Notes under the pieces: generated by a model | What the model was told of the DNA's origin: nothing | Database searches by the model: none | What the model saw: the letters and a program-made list of their open reading frames with translations, nothing else | Shown: piece by piece, positions 46,601-58,644 of the stretch | Position numbering within the stretch: position 1 is the first letter of the stretch | Layout: each line of letters begins with the position of its first letter | Origin: Dactylellina haptotyla | Lineage: Eukaryota; Ascomycota; Orbiliomycetes; Orbiliales; Orbiliaceae | Assembly (NCBI GenBank): GCA_031310005.1 | Contig: CM062382.1 | Span: 1,736,001-1,800,000, forward strand | Length of the DNA: 64,000 bases | Direction of reading: 5' to 3' | Position numbers and translations under genes: made by a program

Positions 46601-47542
46601 TCAACAAGAGTGTAAGCAAACCCGAGGTCTAGAAATTATATGGAGCTGCTCTGTTCTGGTTTAGAAGCTCATCGTGAATACAGATTGATCTTTATCGGTT
46701 CTTTTATTCGACTGGCTCAGCAGAAGCTTCAATAGAGCAAATTTCTTCGGTTAGAGCGGCCACAGTCCCAGTAGCCCTATCGGTTTGCGGAAACAAGGTA
46801 TTTGTTGGAGATCTTGTCAAAGGTGTTATGGTGCTAGAACTGGTTGTTGGCAATGATGGTGAAAATCAGAAGCTCGTTGAAGTTTGCCGTCAGTATGGTG
46901 TTAGTTGGATTACTGCGTTGGAAGCCCTTGATGAGGAAACGTGTATATCCGCCGATTCAGAAGGAAACTTAATGCTTCTTCGCCGAGAATCTGTTGGGGC
47001 GACGGACGAGGACACAAAACGGATGCGACCTTTGAGTGAGCTAAGGTTAGGGGAGATGGTCAATCGCATCCGCAAGGTCAACGACCCGGTCTCGCAAGGA
47101 TATGTTGTACAACCTAAGGCATATATTGGAACGGTTGAAGGAGGGCTATTCATGCTTGGGTTAATCCACCCAGATTATTTTGACACATTGATGAGATGCC
47201 AATCGAATATGTCAAAGGTTATTAGGGGGATTGGAGATTTAGAATTCAACAGGTATGTTTACACTGAAGGGAGTGTAGCTCCTGGAAGCTGCTAGAGACA
47301 GTATATTTCAATCAGCCATCGCTAACACTCCCTGTAGATATCGAGCGTTTAATACGAAGGGCCGACAACCAGAAGAGCCATTCAGATTTGTGGATGGCGA
47401 GTTAATTGAGAAGTTTCTCGAGTTGGATGAAGATGCAATGAAGATGGTAATCAACGGATTGGGAGATGAAGAGACCACCCGCATCAGCTGCAGCGTGGAC
47501 GAGATGAAGAACATTGTGGAGGCCCTGAAGAGACTGCATTGA
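43648..47542 (+). CDS. DNA damage-binding protein 1 (DDB1) homologue
   Basis: Adaptor of CUL4-type ubiquitin ligases; binds UV-damaged DNA with partners and links substrate receptors to the cullin. Seven exons (43648-43742, 43853-44490, 44563-44783, 44843-45201, 45297-46611, 46684-47252, 47338-47542) give 1133 residues, the normal length for the triple beta-propeller protein. Diagnostic stretches: NRVEIYDLVPEDLEQVTHFA, GRLLGLYLYEGIFTAIPI, RFLLSDENGHLYLLLL, AYIGTVEGGLFMLG, and the C-terminal EEPFRFVDGELIEKFLELDE followed by VEALKRLH at the stop, which distinguishes DDB1 from the related CPSF160 and SF3B3. Intron 4 contains an A/T homopolymer cluster (45236-45263). Confidence 0.94.
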
Positions 47543-48153
47543 ATCTCCCACTTTGCATGTTTGCGCCAAAATACACGCGCACTCTGCATATATGTAATAT
47601 CTGATTATTGACGCAGTGCTAGTTATGTGAAGCGGTTTATTCCAAAACGCCATGGGAGATTTTAGTGCGGATTTATGAAGGTCTTTGAGAGCACGACCCA
47701 CGCTTTACGTCTGGAATACCCCCCTGTGAATTATTTGTACCTGCAGAGCCCGCCCGCTAGAGCCAAAACAGGATGGCGCCTTCCAAAAATAACGAGGGAA
47801 CGCTTCCCGACTTAGACGTGACGTTCGATCACCTTGCAAGGTTGCAAACGGGCAGCTTCCTTGGCGGGCCAGTAGAAGCGAATCCTCGAGCCATGTTGCG
47901 TAGTTGCGTATTGTGGCCCCCCAAACAAGAAAGCCTTGGCGCACCCGGGTTCCATCTGCCATCGACCTGAACTCTAACAGCTTGTTCCTTCTCCCCATCC
48001 ACAACCCCCTTCCATCTCCTCCCATTCGCCCGCTCGCCGCTCCCACGACTCCTCATAGGACGCTCATCGCTCTCATTCAACCCTTTATGCAGCATCCCCC
48101 AACTATTCTCCCAAAGTTATCTATCCCTACCATCTACTTCGGATGACAGGAGA
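47543..48153. other. Spacer DDB1 / apyrase
   Basis: About 610 bp. A 65-codon plus-strand frame (47773-47970) could be an upstream ORF in the apyrase leader, but it matches no known protein. Nothing else recognised. Confidence 0.5.
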
Positions 48154-50613
48154 ATGAAAGACGTGGAAGCCAGAAGAGCTAAGGACTGTGGGTTCAAAAG
48201 CCTTATATTTGTCTCGAGATTAAAAAAAAATTAAAAAAATTAATACATATCTGTGTGTCCTTTCTAAACATTTGCGATCTTTCTACACAGGGCGCTACGG
48301 CTGCGTTTTGGATGCCGGTTCTTCGGTAAGATAATTGTTATCCGGGGCCAATTCTGTCCTCTGCTAAACCTTGGGGTTACAGGGCACCAGAATTTATATC
48401 TACCGATGGCTCGACCATATTTCGCAACGGGAGAACGCAACCCCGGAGGAAATGGATAGTCTCCCCATGATATCCACCAAAAAGAAGTGGACGAAGAAGA
48501 TCAGACCAGGTACTTGCCTTCTGTCGAGCCCGCTATTTCTGCGATGGAGTCTAACAAAACCATCTGATTTACTTCAGGAGTATCATCGTTTGCCAGCAAA
48601 CCCGAAACCATTGGTCCAGATCACCTTGAAGAACTCTTCCGTCATGCACGAACGATAATCCCTGCAGATCAAATACCCGAAACCCCGTTGTTCCTCCTTG
48701 CTACTGCTGGCGTCAGGCTCTTACCAACCTGGGAACGCAAGACACTGCTTACGGAGATCTGTAACTATTCGATCCAGAATACAAACTTTCTCTTACCAGA
48801 TTGTAATCTTCACGTGCAAGCCATTACAGGAGAAACCGAAGGACTCTACGGCTGGATTGCTGCAAACTACCTAATCGGCGCCTTCGATGCGACACAAAAG
48901 CACAACCATGGCAAGGGCCACCACACATACGGTTTCCTGGATATGGGGGGCGCCAGCGCACAGATAGCTTTCGTCCCAAATGCGACAGAGACGACGAAGC
49001 ACGCTGACGATCTAAAACTCCTAAGGATGCGAAAGCTGAGCGGCGAGTTAGTAGAATACAAGGTGTTTGTAACAACATGGCTCGGTTTTGGTGTCCACGA
49101 GGCACGCTCACGTTATCTCGAAAAGCTACTCGAAGCTTCCGGTGGGGAAAGAGTTCTGGAGCTGCCTGATCCCTGTCTCCACGAAGGTTTAATGGCAACT
49201 ATGAATGGTAAAGAAGTCGCCTCTAGTTCCAATTCCGATATCTCTCCAGCCACTGGGAAGGTGCCGTACCTCTTTGGAACTGGAAAGTTCGATGAATGCC
49301 AGCGTCAGGTGCATCCGCTTTTATCTGACGGAAAGGTATCATGCAACGGCGCCGCATGCTTACTGGATGGCCGTCACTTCCCACAAGCAGACTTCGACAT
49401 AAATCACTTTTTAGGAGTCTCGGAGTACTGGCATACAACACATGAAGTTTTCGAAATGGCCCACGATACAAAATCATATGATCTTGCGACATATTCCCGG
49501 CGTGTGCGAGACTACTGTTCGGAGCCATGGGAAGCTATCAAGGATAAAGTGCGCCAGAAAGAATGGGGCAAGAAGGTCGACGTGGAGAAGGCGATATCAA
49601 TTTGCTTCAGGGCTAGTTGGATAATGAGCGTACTTCACGATGGTATTGGAATACCAAGAATCGGACTAGATACTCTCGGTTCCGATCACAATGCCACTGA
49701 GGACCTGATTGATGGGGCAAAGGATAAGGGTTTTCTCGACCCTTTTCAGGCCGTGGATGATATCCACGATGTGGAGGTTTCTTGGACCCTGGGGAAGATG
49801 GTATTGTACGCTACATCCGTGATACCTCCGAAAAAGAAACCCCACGATAGTAGCTCTGCATTACCAGTTGGGTTTGGCAGCAATACTCTCAAGGGAGAGT
49901 CAATCCCAGCCGATTTCGAATATGCGGGCGGCAGTGATAACCCTTCCAAGCCGCCATACAGACCCCAACCCTCAAGAAAACCCCACCCATCGGATGCCGG
50001 TGAAGCAGTATCTGGTGTTCCCGTATCTGGACCTCTCCCTACGGCCCCAAGCGACCCAATGATAGAGGACGATTCGGATCACTGGCATGGAGCATTGTGG
50101 AACAATACAAACTCCAATCGTCGGATACCTGGGATCATCTTGTTCCTTCTGATATTTTCGTTTGCTTCCTACTTGCTTCTCGGAAGAGACCGCCGTCATA
50201 AGCTGGCTCGAAAGCTGCATCTTCATCGCTTCCTAGGTAGGGTCAGGAAAAATACCACGAGTGGTGGGGGTACAGTCTTATACGAGAGGGTTGGTGGCGA
50301 CGATATCGAACTCGGAAGCTCGTCAACACCGCCATTGTTTGAAATCGGCGACTATGATGATGACGAACTTGGGAGTCACAGCGGTAATGATGGTGGAAGC
50401 AGAGTTGGAACTATCAGAAGAGGGATGTCATCGAGTAGTATGAAAGGTTTGGGTTTGAATATTGGCTCTCATAGCGGTTCCAATTTGGGAAGCCGGATAT
50501 CCAGCCGCGAGCATTTGTCAGTAGTTTCCAGAAGTCGTGATGTCAGCCCATCGAGAGGGAATGCTGGGAGGCGAGTGAAGAGTCCAATGCCCAGATCGGA
50601 CCCGTTTCTATAA
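48154..50613 (+). CDS. YND1: GDA1/CD39-family Golgi apyrase (Ynd1-like)
   Basis: Nucleoside di/triphosphatase of the Golgi lumen that removes GDP/UDP left by glycosyltransferases. Exons 48154-48187 (tentative), 48291-48325, 48383-48509 and 48578-50613 give about 743 residues. Apyrase conserved regions are visible in order: LDAGSSGTRIYIYRW, LFLLATAGVRLLP, AITGETEGLYGWIAANYLIG, and GFLDMGGASAQIAFVP. A membrane span lies near the C-terminal third (IPGIILFLLIFSFASYLLLG), followed by a long Ser/Gly-rich cytosolic tail; this C-terminal anchor is as in yeast Ynd1. The first exon is chosen because it supplies an in-phase Met and completes WRYGCVLDAG, but its donor is weak. N-glycan trimming links it to Alg3 and PMI by pathway. 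Confidence 0.9.
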
Positions 50614-50942
50614 GCTTTGTTGTGGTTTTTGGCGTCTCTGGAGTTTTTGGCCAACGGGGTTTTTGATATCGTGTATATAATGTGCTATAGATATTTTCCT
50701 TGCTACTTTTGCTACTTTTGCTAGATATTCTACCGAGAGTACGTTGTCGTTCAATCCAGACTCGATCTGCTAGCTTGAAATCTGGCAAGCGAACATGTTA
50801 ACCACCCACCGCCAAGCCTTCGCCGTCCTCAAATGACATAGGTGATGGAAAATGAAATTGCTCCAGTTTGACCTCACCACATTTCTCTCCGCCACCGCAA
50901 CCACGACCCTCAGAGGACAGAGCTGCTCGCAGGCCCGTAATA
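50614..50942. other. Short spacer apyrase / Hikeshi
   Basis: About 330 bp on the same strand. Nothing recognised beyond a repeated GCTACTTTT unit near 50702-50720. Confidence 0.5.
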
Positions 50943-51783
50943 ATGTTCGGATGCATCTGCGCAGGGCGACAAGGTTTGGGCACCTATCCGATACCCTCAA
51001 CATAGCCCCGACCTATGCGGTTGCTCATCTCAAGTTGTGAGCATCATCACCACCTACAACGCCCCTTCGATAACAGCCTGCTAACAAATACCCTGTGGAA
51101 ATTTCGATGTTTTTTGACCTGCAGTGCAAATTGAGCCCCAGGCTGTTTCCCAAACGGAGTTTCTCTTCTCGATCCCTTCCGCACAATCCATAGGCCACAT
51201 CGTTGTTTTTCTCCTCCCGGCAACCCCGCTACCACCAGACTACGCAGCCACAGTGTACTTCCAATGGCCGGGTAAGCCGTTCCAGCTGCTCGGCGGGCTC
51301 TCTGCTGAGAAGCAATCTGCAATATTCCGCTTGAAAGGGAACAGCCCCGGTATAGCTGCCGGGGTCACCGCGGGGACAAACACATCGGATAGCATGATTG
51401 ATGGACCCGATGGGTTTGGCTATGGTGGCACGGGAGAAGATGTAACAGCACAGCTTGGAATCTCGGTTGAGCCTATCACTCAAGTCCAGCAGAAGCTCAT
51501 GGCGCTTCCTGCGCACCTCTCGTCGCTAACTAATGCTCCGCCCATTGGGGGAATGCTGGCTCCAAGACCAACTCCACAAGCGGCTCAAGGAACCGTTTCC
51601 AGATCAGATATCCCAAAACTTGCAAGGAAGATAATCGAGAACGCTTTTAACTATCTAGGATCATTTAGTTCCGGTCCCCCGGGTGCGGAGATGGTCCCAA
51701 TGAGAGAGTTCCAATCCTGGTGGAACAAATTTGAACGCAAGCTTGCTATTGATTCCAGCTTCTTAGAGAAGGAAGGGGTCTGA
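50943..51783 (+). CDS. OPI10: Hikeshi/Opi10-family nuclear import carrier
   Basis: Hikeshi carries Hsp70 into the nucleus under heat stress; the yeast member is Opi10. Two exons (50943-50973 and 51125-51783; 151-bp intron) give 229 residues. The short first exon encodes the family start MFGCICAGRQ, joined in phase to VQIEPQAVSQTEFLFSIPSA, IGHIVVFLLPATPLPPDYAA and FQLLGGLSAEKQSAIFRLKG. The C-terminal domain has ARKIIENAFNYLGSFSSG and FQSWWNKFERKLAIDSSFL, the conserved Hikeshi end. A Gly/Thr-rich loop lies between. Function is inferred from the family. Confidence 0.93.
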
Positions 51784-52325
51784 TGTTATATATTTACTTG
51801 GTTATCTACAATATTTGCTTGTCTGAAAGAAGAAGCGCAAGAGGTTCAACAGAGCGAGCGAGAATATATATATATATATATTTAGCAAATATACTTGTGT
51901 ATACATTTGTATGTGTATGGACAGCGATGTTATCAAGTGAACAAGTTCCACGCTATATAAAAACATATGGTTGCTGTTGCTACAACTGAAAGTACGGTAA
52001 AAGAGGAAACAGGTGGCGTCCGAGAGATAAAAACATGGCTCAAAGGCGATGACGGAGATTACGGTCGCCCGATAACTGAGGGTATTATGAAATGTAAGCC
52101 GAGTTGGGAAACAGCAGGACAAAATCATTGAAAAAGGAAGATGAGTGATATGGCGGTCTAGCTTGCGCTCCAAGGAACATTCCCTCCCTAGAGGAGACGA
52201 AGAAGTCGAAGATAAACATGCCAAACCCCATCGTAAACCAGATTCTCGTAACAGGACACCAAAAAAACATTATCAATCATTCGATCTACCAACACAAAGT
52301 TTTAAAGAAGGGAGTGTTGTTGCAT
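51784..52325. other. Convergent 3' region
   Basis: About 540 bp between the Hikeshi and Pmp3-family stop codons. Contains a short TA run near 51866-51881. Open frames are shadows. Confidence 0.5.
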
Positions 52326-52953
52326 CTAGTCGGTTTGGACTTTATAATCACCCTTCACGACATCACTATAGCTCGGAGGAGGCTGCGAAGGCCCGGCGGA
52401 GGAGGAGCCTTCGCCGTGGGACATTCCATCAGCCACAGGCAAGTTGTCCTGGCCTGATGAGGTTGACTTGTGGGTTTCGACTGCAGCGGTTTCGGTTAGA
52501 GGACGGGAGGGGGTCGCGGCGGCCGCGGTAGTTCCGTAGTTTTGTGGACCAGTGTGGGCACCGGAGTTACGCTGAGCATTGATAGGAGCTTGCTGCTGGC
52601 GCTGTTGCGGTGTGTATGAAGGATGGCTATGCGAGGCCACGGACGGGTATGTCGCTGTGTAGTAATATACTCTCTGGTTTCCTCCCTCGATCGGCTCGTA
52701 GTTGTAACTGTACGGATCTGGATATTTGGCGATGATGTACCACGCGTGGAGAAGCCCGGGAAGATAACCCAGGCAGAGAAGCGCAATATTTATGATGCTA
52801 TCAGCGGAGCAGACACCTCGTTTGACCCAGACTGCCAGAAAATTGCCGTTAGTAGATGCGGTTTTAAGCAGGAGAGGAGAAGGAAATAGACTTACCAGCG
52901 ATGGGCGGGAATAGGACGGCGAGCACGGCGAGAAAACAGTCTGCGGAACACAT
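52326..52953 (-). CDS. Pmp3/UPF0057-family membrane protein with PPxY C-terminus (Sna-like)
   Basis: Small membrane protein of the Pmp3/RCI family. Two exons (52953-52896, 52831-52326) give 187 residues. Two membrane helices are visible: CFLAVLAVLFPPIAVWVKRG and INIALLCLGYLPGLLHAWYI, the family pattern, with the second ending in AKYPDPYSYNYEP. A Ser/Gln/Pro-rich cytosolic tail of about 100 residues follows and ends near PPPSYSDVVKGDY. The PPSY motif is of the PPxY type that binds Rsp5/Nedd4 ubiquitin ligases, and yeast Sna3/Sna4 have such tails and travel to the vacuole. Plain Pmp3 proteins are only about 55 residues, so the Sna type is preferred. Confidence 0.88.
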
Positions 52954-54489
52954 TTTCTGTATCTAAAGTTTGATATGATGGTGCCTAGGCTGTCCTTTGT
53001 AGTCAGGCGCCTTTCTTGCTTTCTTACTTTTACTTCGTTCTTCCTTTCTTCTCCTCGAGGTTGTTAAATGTTCGGTAAGCTGGGAGATCCGGAGACTTGC
53101 GATGGGGTGGGTTTTTGTGTGGTTTGGATTTGGATGGTTGGCCTGGCGGACGAGGGGATGACGACGCTACGTTCCCAGCCAGGGCCAATCACGAGCGCTT
53201 AGGTAATCTGAGCGATGAGGCTGTGTCCAACCGCACTCCCTGCCAATATACCTCCTTACCTATTGGATCAAAGGATGAATATATTTCGGCCAAAAGTTTC
53301 TCAAATCTACAAGTTAAAATACGTTTTAAACTGGGCACGGCAAGTGCACCGGGTTTATATCTACGTTAGGGGGTTACTTCAACACTGGCTACACCTACAT
53401 CGGTTCTCACATGTTTCTCGATAACCGTAAATGTACATAGGAGAGGTTCCGGAGCAGTTGATATACACAAGCTATTCCTAAATTAAAAATAAACAAGTAC
53501 ATATGTACTGAAAGGTATCCATACGAGAGAGTCTTCTGGATCTTGTTCTCGGTTCAGATCGCTACGTTTGTAAAAGGTCTTCCATAAAATAAGGTTGGAT
53601 ATATGTAGTTCTGCTATAAAAATGGTACCGAACGGCGAGAAAAGTTAATATATCGGGAGGGGTATGAAGGAACATTCTGAACTCTGAATAGAACGGAGGA
53701 AGCAGAATGAGAAATGCACTGTATCTAGGGGATATCTAGGAGATTTGGCAATGTTATGCTCAGAATCAAGCAGGAAGCGGATAACGAAGTCTTGTTTCGA
53801 ATAACAAGCGAATAGATAAAGAGAAGGCTAGGAAGAAAAGAGGATAGATAAGTATATAAAATGGTGACTCCACGCTATGTCGGCACATGTTTCTTTCCTT
53901 GTATACGCTCAAGTAACCGTGGAATCCTACCACGAGAAAACTTCCTAGCCGGGATTTCTGGTGCACACATGGGAATTTGCGCTAAAAGACGCCACGATTT
54001 TAATCGAAAGGGAAAGGAGAACGAGAACGAATGAATCAAGCTTGCTAGAAATGCCACAAACAGCAAACCTGGCCAAAAAAACAACGAATTTTTGGAGTGA
54101 GTATTCGGAGCGCAATGAAAGAGAAGGTATTGGGGACACTAGAGTGTAAGGGGAATATGGGCAAAAATGCAAAAGGCATGAGATTTGACGGATAGACTGG
54201 ACCAAAATTCAACCAGGTGCGACGCGACTCATCCAAAGGACAATCATAACTCTACGACTCGTAAGATTATTAGGTCGTTAACGCTGTTAGTCGGAAACAA
54301 GCGAATGAAACAAGAGAAATAGTAGGTCGTCAAAACAAAATAAGAGGAGGTTGTTGGGGGAGATTTTGTGGAAGCAAGTCGAATCGAGTACCAGATATAG
54401 GTCGGTAAGGGTAAGAATTATACTATATCGGACAGCAAGCGGGCGCTTGAAAGATAGAATGTATGAAAAGAAAATTTTTTTGGTTGCTT
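52954..54489. other. Spacer Pmp3-family / triple Cys-module gene
   Basis: About 1.5 kb between two minus-strand genes: promoter of the Pmp3-family gene (about 53.0-53.3 kb) and 3' flank of the next. AT-rich, with several short open frames that have no domain features. Nothing recognised. Confidence 0.5.
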
Positions 54490-55863
54490 TTACGAGATAG
54501 TGGTAGCTGCAAGGGCACTGCTGACTTTATCAATATCTGATGGGCCAGCAGTTGGTTCTTCTTTGGTTTCCGCAGCAGCAGAGGCGACTTCCAGGGGAAG
54601 GACTGCCTTCTTCTTCTTCTTCTTCGGGCTATGAAAGGTAGGAGATTGTCAGCAAAGGCGATTCTAGCGGGCATGCAAAGACATGGCAAAGCATACTTTT
54701 CCCGAACACAGTCCACACATCGTGGATGGGCACATTTTGGATCTGCGCAATTTCTAGTAATGTTAGACTGTTTGCTACAATCGCAACAGGTCCATTTGAT
54801 TGGTTTCTTGCGCCTAATCTCTTGAATAGGTTTCGGCTTCCGGCTTCTGCAAGTCATGTTAGACAAAACCACTACATTCTCCATAAACGGGGGAAAACAC
54901 GCGGATGAGGAACTTACGGTTCTCTATGGCATTTCTTGCACCGATTGTGATTACACTGCGGACATGCTCTCTGACCAGCAAAGTCGGCTTCACACTTGTG
55001 GCATTTGTAATGAACTCGTTGCCGAATTCTACGATAGACCAAATCCTGTCCGCCATTTCTCCCGGGAAGAGTGAGACCTTCATAAGGATCGTATTCCTTA
55101 TGCTTGGTCTTGGACTTTTTCTTCTCCTTAGAACTACATATCACAATATGTCGTTAATTGAAATCTTTGTAAGATCATTCAAGGGACGATAACATACGGT
55201 GGAGACCGAGGGCAATCAACACATCTTTTATGGCCACAGCTGGAGCAACTCTTATCGCTTCCAAAAGATGTTCTGCAAACATGGCAATAGCGTCGCACGC
55301 GCATGCGAATTGGCTTCTGGACTCTTTCGCCTATAGGAGCCTTTGGAGCATAAGGCCAGTCTTCTGGAATTTCAATGCCATGTTTTTCGGCAAGTTGTCT
55401 TGCACCATGCGACAGTGTTGGGAATTTCGCTGCTGTCGACTTTAATGTCACACCGATTTCGGGGTCTTCTTTCGATTCGTCTTCAGCTGTCGGGGCGCTT
55501 TCAGGAGGATCGATTGGTGTCGGAGCCGTTTCTTTAGGAGCTGCAGCTTGTTCCGCCACTGGCTCTGGCTCCGATACTAGTGCAGGGGCCGGGCCGGGGG
55601 TTGAAGTAGATGCCACAGCGGTAGTAGTAGCGGTAGCGCCAGAGGTTCTAGAGAAACCATAGATTGTCAATATACAAATTGAATGTAGAATGTCAGGGGT
55701 AGGTTGAAAAGGCATACGAGGGCCCGGAAACAACACCTGTCTCAATAGACTCGTGCTTTTTACTCTTAGGTTTTATAAGTTTGGAGACGAAGCGCTGAAT
55801 ACTTCTTCTCTTGGACCTGTCCTTCTCGACCGCCGGGGTCCCTGTTGGTTGAGGTGTCGACAT
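54490..55863 (-). CDS. Fungal protein with three tandem Cys-rich zinc-binding-like modules
   Basis: Function unknown to me. Five exons (55863-55718, 55647-55198, 55133-54918, 54846-54697, 54628-54490) give 366 residues with closed phases. The N-terminus is basic (SKRRSIQRFVSKLIKPKSKK), followed by a Thr/Ala/Pro-rich linker and an acidic stretch. Then come three similar modules with paired CxxC motifs and a final CxxC: module 1 RYCHVCRTSFGSDKSCSSCG, module 2 HYKCHKCEADFAGQRACPQC, module 3 KWTCCDCSKQSNITRNC. Each ends in a KRCVDC, NRCKKC or PRCVDC block. Each module sits largely in its own exon, suggesting duplication. A basic Lys run (PKKKKKKA) and a short tail end the protein. Zinc binding and a nuclear site are inferred. 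Confidence 0.75.
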
Positions 55864-56154
55864 TTTGGGTTCCGCTGAGATCGAATGTATGGATAGGGGA
55901 TTGTCGGTTGGCTATTCGGTCGCAATAACACGAATTCGAAAACAGGTTAGGCGCCGCGTTGGAGGCTGTCCAAGGAAGAGATAGAAAATATAATCCCTAA
56001 AATGGATAGCCCTCGAAGAGGATAGCCGATATCCTTCCACGAAACGGTGCGGTTTCACGCCTGTCTATAGCAAAATGTTGAGAGCATCCAGACCCGAGTA
56101 AAGGAGGACGGGGAAGTATTAAAAGAAAAATAATAATAATAATAATAAGAAGAA

Positions 56155-56158
<4 letters not shown>

Positions 56159-56187
<29 letters not shown>
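56159..56187. repeat. (TA)n microsatellite
   Basis: TA run of about 29 bp directly after a TAA-trinucleotide tract. Confidence 0.95.
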
Positions 56188-56190
<3 letters not shown>

Positions 56191-56382
56191 ATAGGGGTCC
56201 TTCCCGGACGGTGCGAGGCGAAAACCAGGTATTCGGGTGCGGGTACGAGATGTCTAAGATACGGTGATTAGATGGTATGCCACGGGCGTAACAAGGCCTG
56301 CGATCAAATAAATCGGTAAATATATGTTGGGTTTCCTTCAAAGTGGTTGTGTAGTTTTATTTATTTATTTTGTTTCCTTTTC

Positions 56383-56420
<38 letters not shown>
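56383..56420. repeat. (CTTT)n microsatellite
   Basis: About nine tandem CTTT units. The same motif on the opposite strand (GAAA) recurs at 62733-62765. Confidence 0.95.
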
Positions 56421-58644
56421 CTCTTTCTATCTCCGCGAGGTCGTTTCAGTGTTGGTGGTGGTGGTGATGGTCAAATTCTCGCTAGCATCGGGAGGGTTTA
56501 CAAGCGAAAGCGACAGACAGAGGGAAAGAAGGGGATGAAAGTGTGGGTGCGTTCAGGCGGGTGCGGAAGCGGACGAGAGGATGGATGGGTGGGACAGCGT
56601 GATGGGACAAAGGCGAGAGAGATATAATGTATAAAAATGTAGAGGTACTGCTGGGATATAATAAGATATACCGAGATAGTGGAGATAGGAGAAGAGGAGG
56701 AGGTGGAGGAGCTAGCTGGTGGTGGTGGTGGTGAGGAGGAGAGGAGAGGAGAGAGAGAGACAATGGGAGCGAGAGAGGTGGAAGTGTCTGAGACGGTTTA
56801 GTTGGTTCCCAGCACTCCGGTTCAGTCTGTCAAGCGGTCCGTCAATCAATCAATCAATCAGATCAACCAAACCGAACCGAACCAAACCAAACCGAACAGC
56901 AACCACCAAGGCCGTCTGTCAGGACGATGTCTGTAGGATGGGGAAAGGTGGGAATTTTTAGTGTTAGTGCGAAAGGGAAGAAGGGAGGGCAAAGGGAAAG
57001 GGAAGGGACCGCACACTTGAAGAGGAAGCAAAAGGGAAAGTCACTCAGTCCACATCCAATCCACATCCGCTCCCCGGCCAGTCTTGTCTGGTCCAGCCAG
57101 CAAGAGACACGGACACGGACACAGAGAGAGCGGAGAGGGAAAGAGGTGCCAGGTGGAGACGAGGGATCCAAACCCATGCAACGATCCGTATTCCGTACTG
57201 GCTGCCACCAAGGTGCTAGCACAAGCCAACCAGCCAGCAAGTTCTGCTCCCGCTCCTGCTCCCGCTCCTGCTACCACTCCTGCAGAGGGAGTGCATAGAC
57301 AAACGGCGAAAACACGAGGAAAGAAAGTGGAGGGCGAGTAGGCGAAAGGTGTAGCGCTACCCCTTTCCCTTTCCGCAAGACCTTCGTTGTGGTGCTCCTC
57401 GCTCTTGTACAGCTCTGCATCCCCTCGGCTGTCTGCTGTCCGCCATTCCCACCAACCTGGATTTCCAGTTCCCCCGCTCGAACTGGCCTCTGACAGCGAG
57501 CTGATTGGAATACTGCCATTGATTGGGCCCCGGCTGGGACTTCGACAAGGGCCCAGTCTCCGGTTTCTGCATTGTGCAGATACTTCCTGGCCTCCCAAAT
57601 CCCAAGGCCACCGAGGTCTGGTCCTCGCTGCAGGGAAGGTCCTGTGTTTCTCCTGCGACCGAACCCGCCATACAGGCTCCCGGACGGGACCATCCCAAAC
57701 TCAGCAAGAAAAACGGCGGTGTTTGCAGATTTGCTTTCGACTAATGGGTCACCCATCCGGCTTCCGCAGCGGCGCTACTGCGGCACCCCAGTCGCCTGCC
57801 ATTTCCGTTTGCCATTTCCCCACCCATTCCCATGGAGTCCTCTTCCCATACGAGTACCAATACGTGCCTCACATCACCGTGGCCTGACCCAAGAATCTTC
57901 TGACGGCACCTAGAAACGCGCATACCGTTCACACGTTGTGACCTCCCCGTCTCTTGTTTGACATTTTTAGAAACCTGCCCGCGCGTTTAAACTGGGCTTT
58001 TCTCAGCGGCTCTTTTCTCTACCAAACTCTAGTACGTTTACCACTACTCCCAGGGGGGTTTAAACCTAGCCTTCCATTTCCTCTTTGTTTTATTTTATTT
58101 TATCTTTGTTTTTCCCTCCTTTACGTCTCCGATATTAAAATAAAAAAAATCCGATATTTGCTATGCTAGTGGAAACTGGCAGCACTAAGCGGGGGACCTC
58201 CATCACGCCTTGGAGCATGTGTTGTAAGCAAATGCGTTGACCCTATGAACCCTCCACCATCACGCCGAAAAGCCAGTCTTGTACCTAGACAAAGCCGAAA
58301 AGCTGCAGATTATCATTAGAAAGACACAACTCAGGGACCAAGCCCAGGTATGTTTCGGCGTCGACTAAAATCAACTAATTGGCAACATGTTAACTCTACA
58401 AGCAATGGTAGTTACAAGCGTTTGATATGGTTCTAATTTGATTCGAGGTTTCAATATCTCCACAGGACACCTATATAATTATCTTGAAATCCAATCAGCA
58501 GCAGATGCCTAGCTTTGGTCAAAGCTCTACTCTAGTCTTATCTAGTCCATCTACAATCACAGCTAGATACTCTAGGGACATAATTGGGAGTCGGAGATCG
58601 ATGCCAAGTTGTGCGACGCCCCCTCCGTCCCTTCAGCCGCCCAT

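Larger units (their letters stand above)
55864..58644. other. Long gene-poor region with repeats
   Basis: About 2.8 kb without a recognisable gene. From left to right it holds TAA and TA runs (56131-56187), a CTTT run (56383-56420), GGA/GGT-rich DNA (56690-56760), ATCA and ACCGA/ACCAA short repeats (56844-56900), a CTCCTGC-type repeat (57244-57282), and a GC-rich 57.2-57.9 kb section with overlapping long open frames on both strands that show no domain features. It may be the promoter and long 5' leader of the triple Cys-module gene, or contain a non-coding RNA. Confidence 0.5.

Noticed and set aside
47773-47970. 65-codon open frame upstream of the apyrase gene
   Set aside because: Could be an upstream ORF, but there is no independent evidence for translation.
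57041-57887. Overlapping long open frames on both strands in a GC-rich block
   Set aside because: High GC lowers stop frequency in all frames; no frame shows domains or splice-compatible extension.
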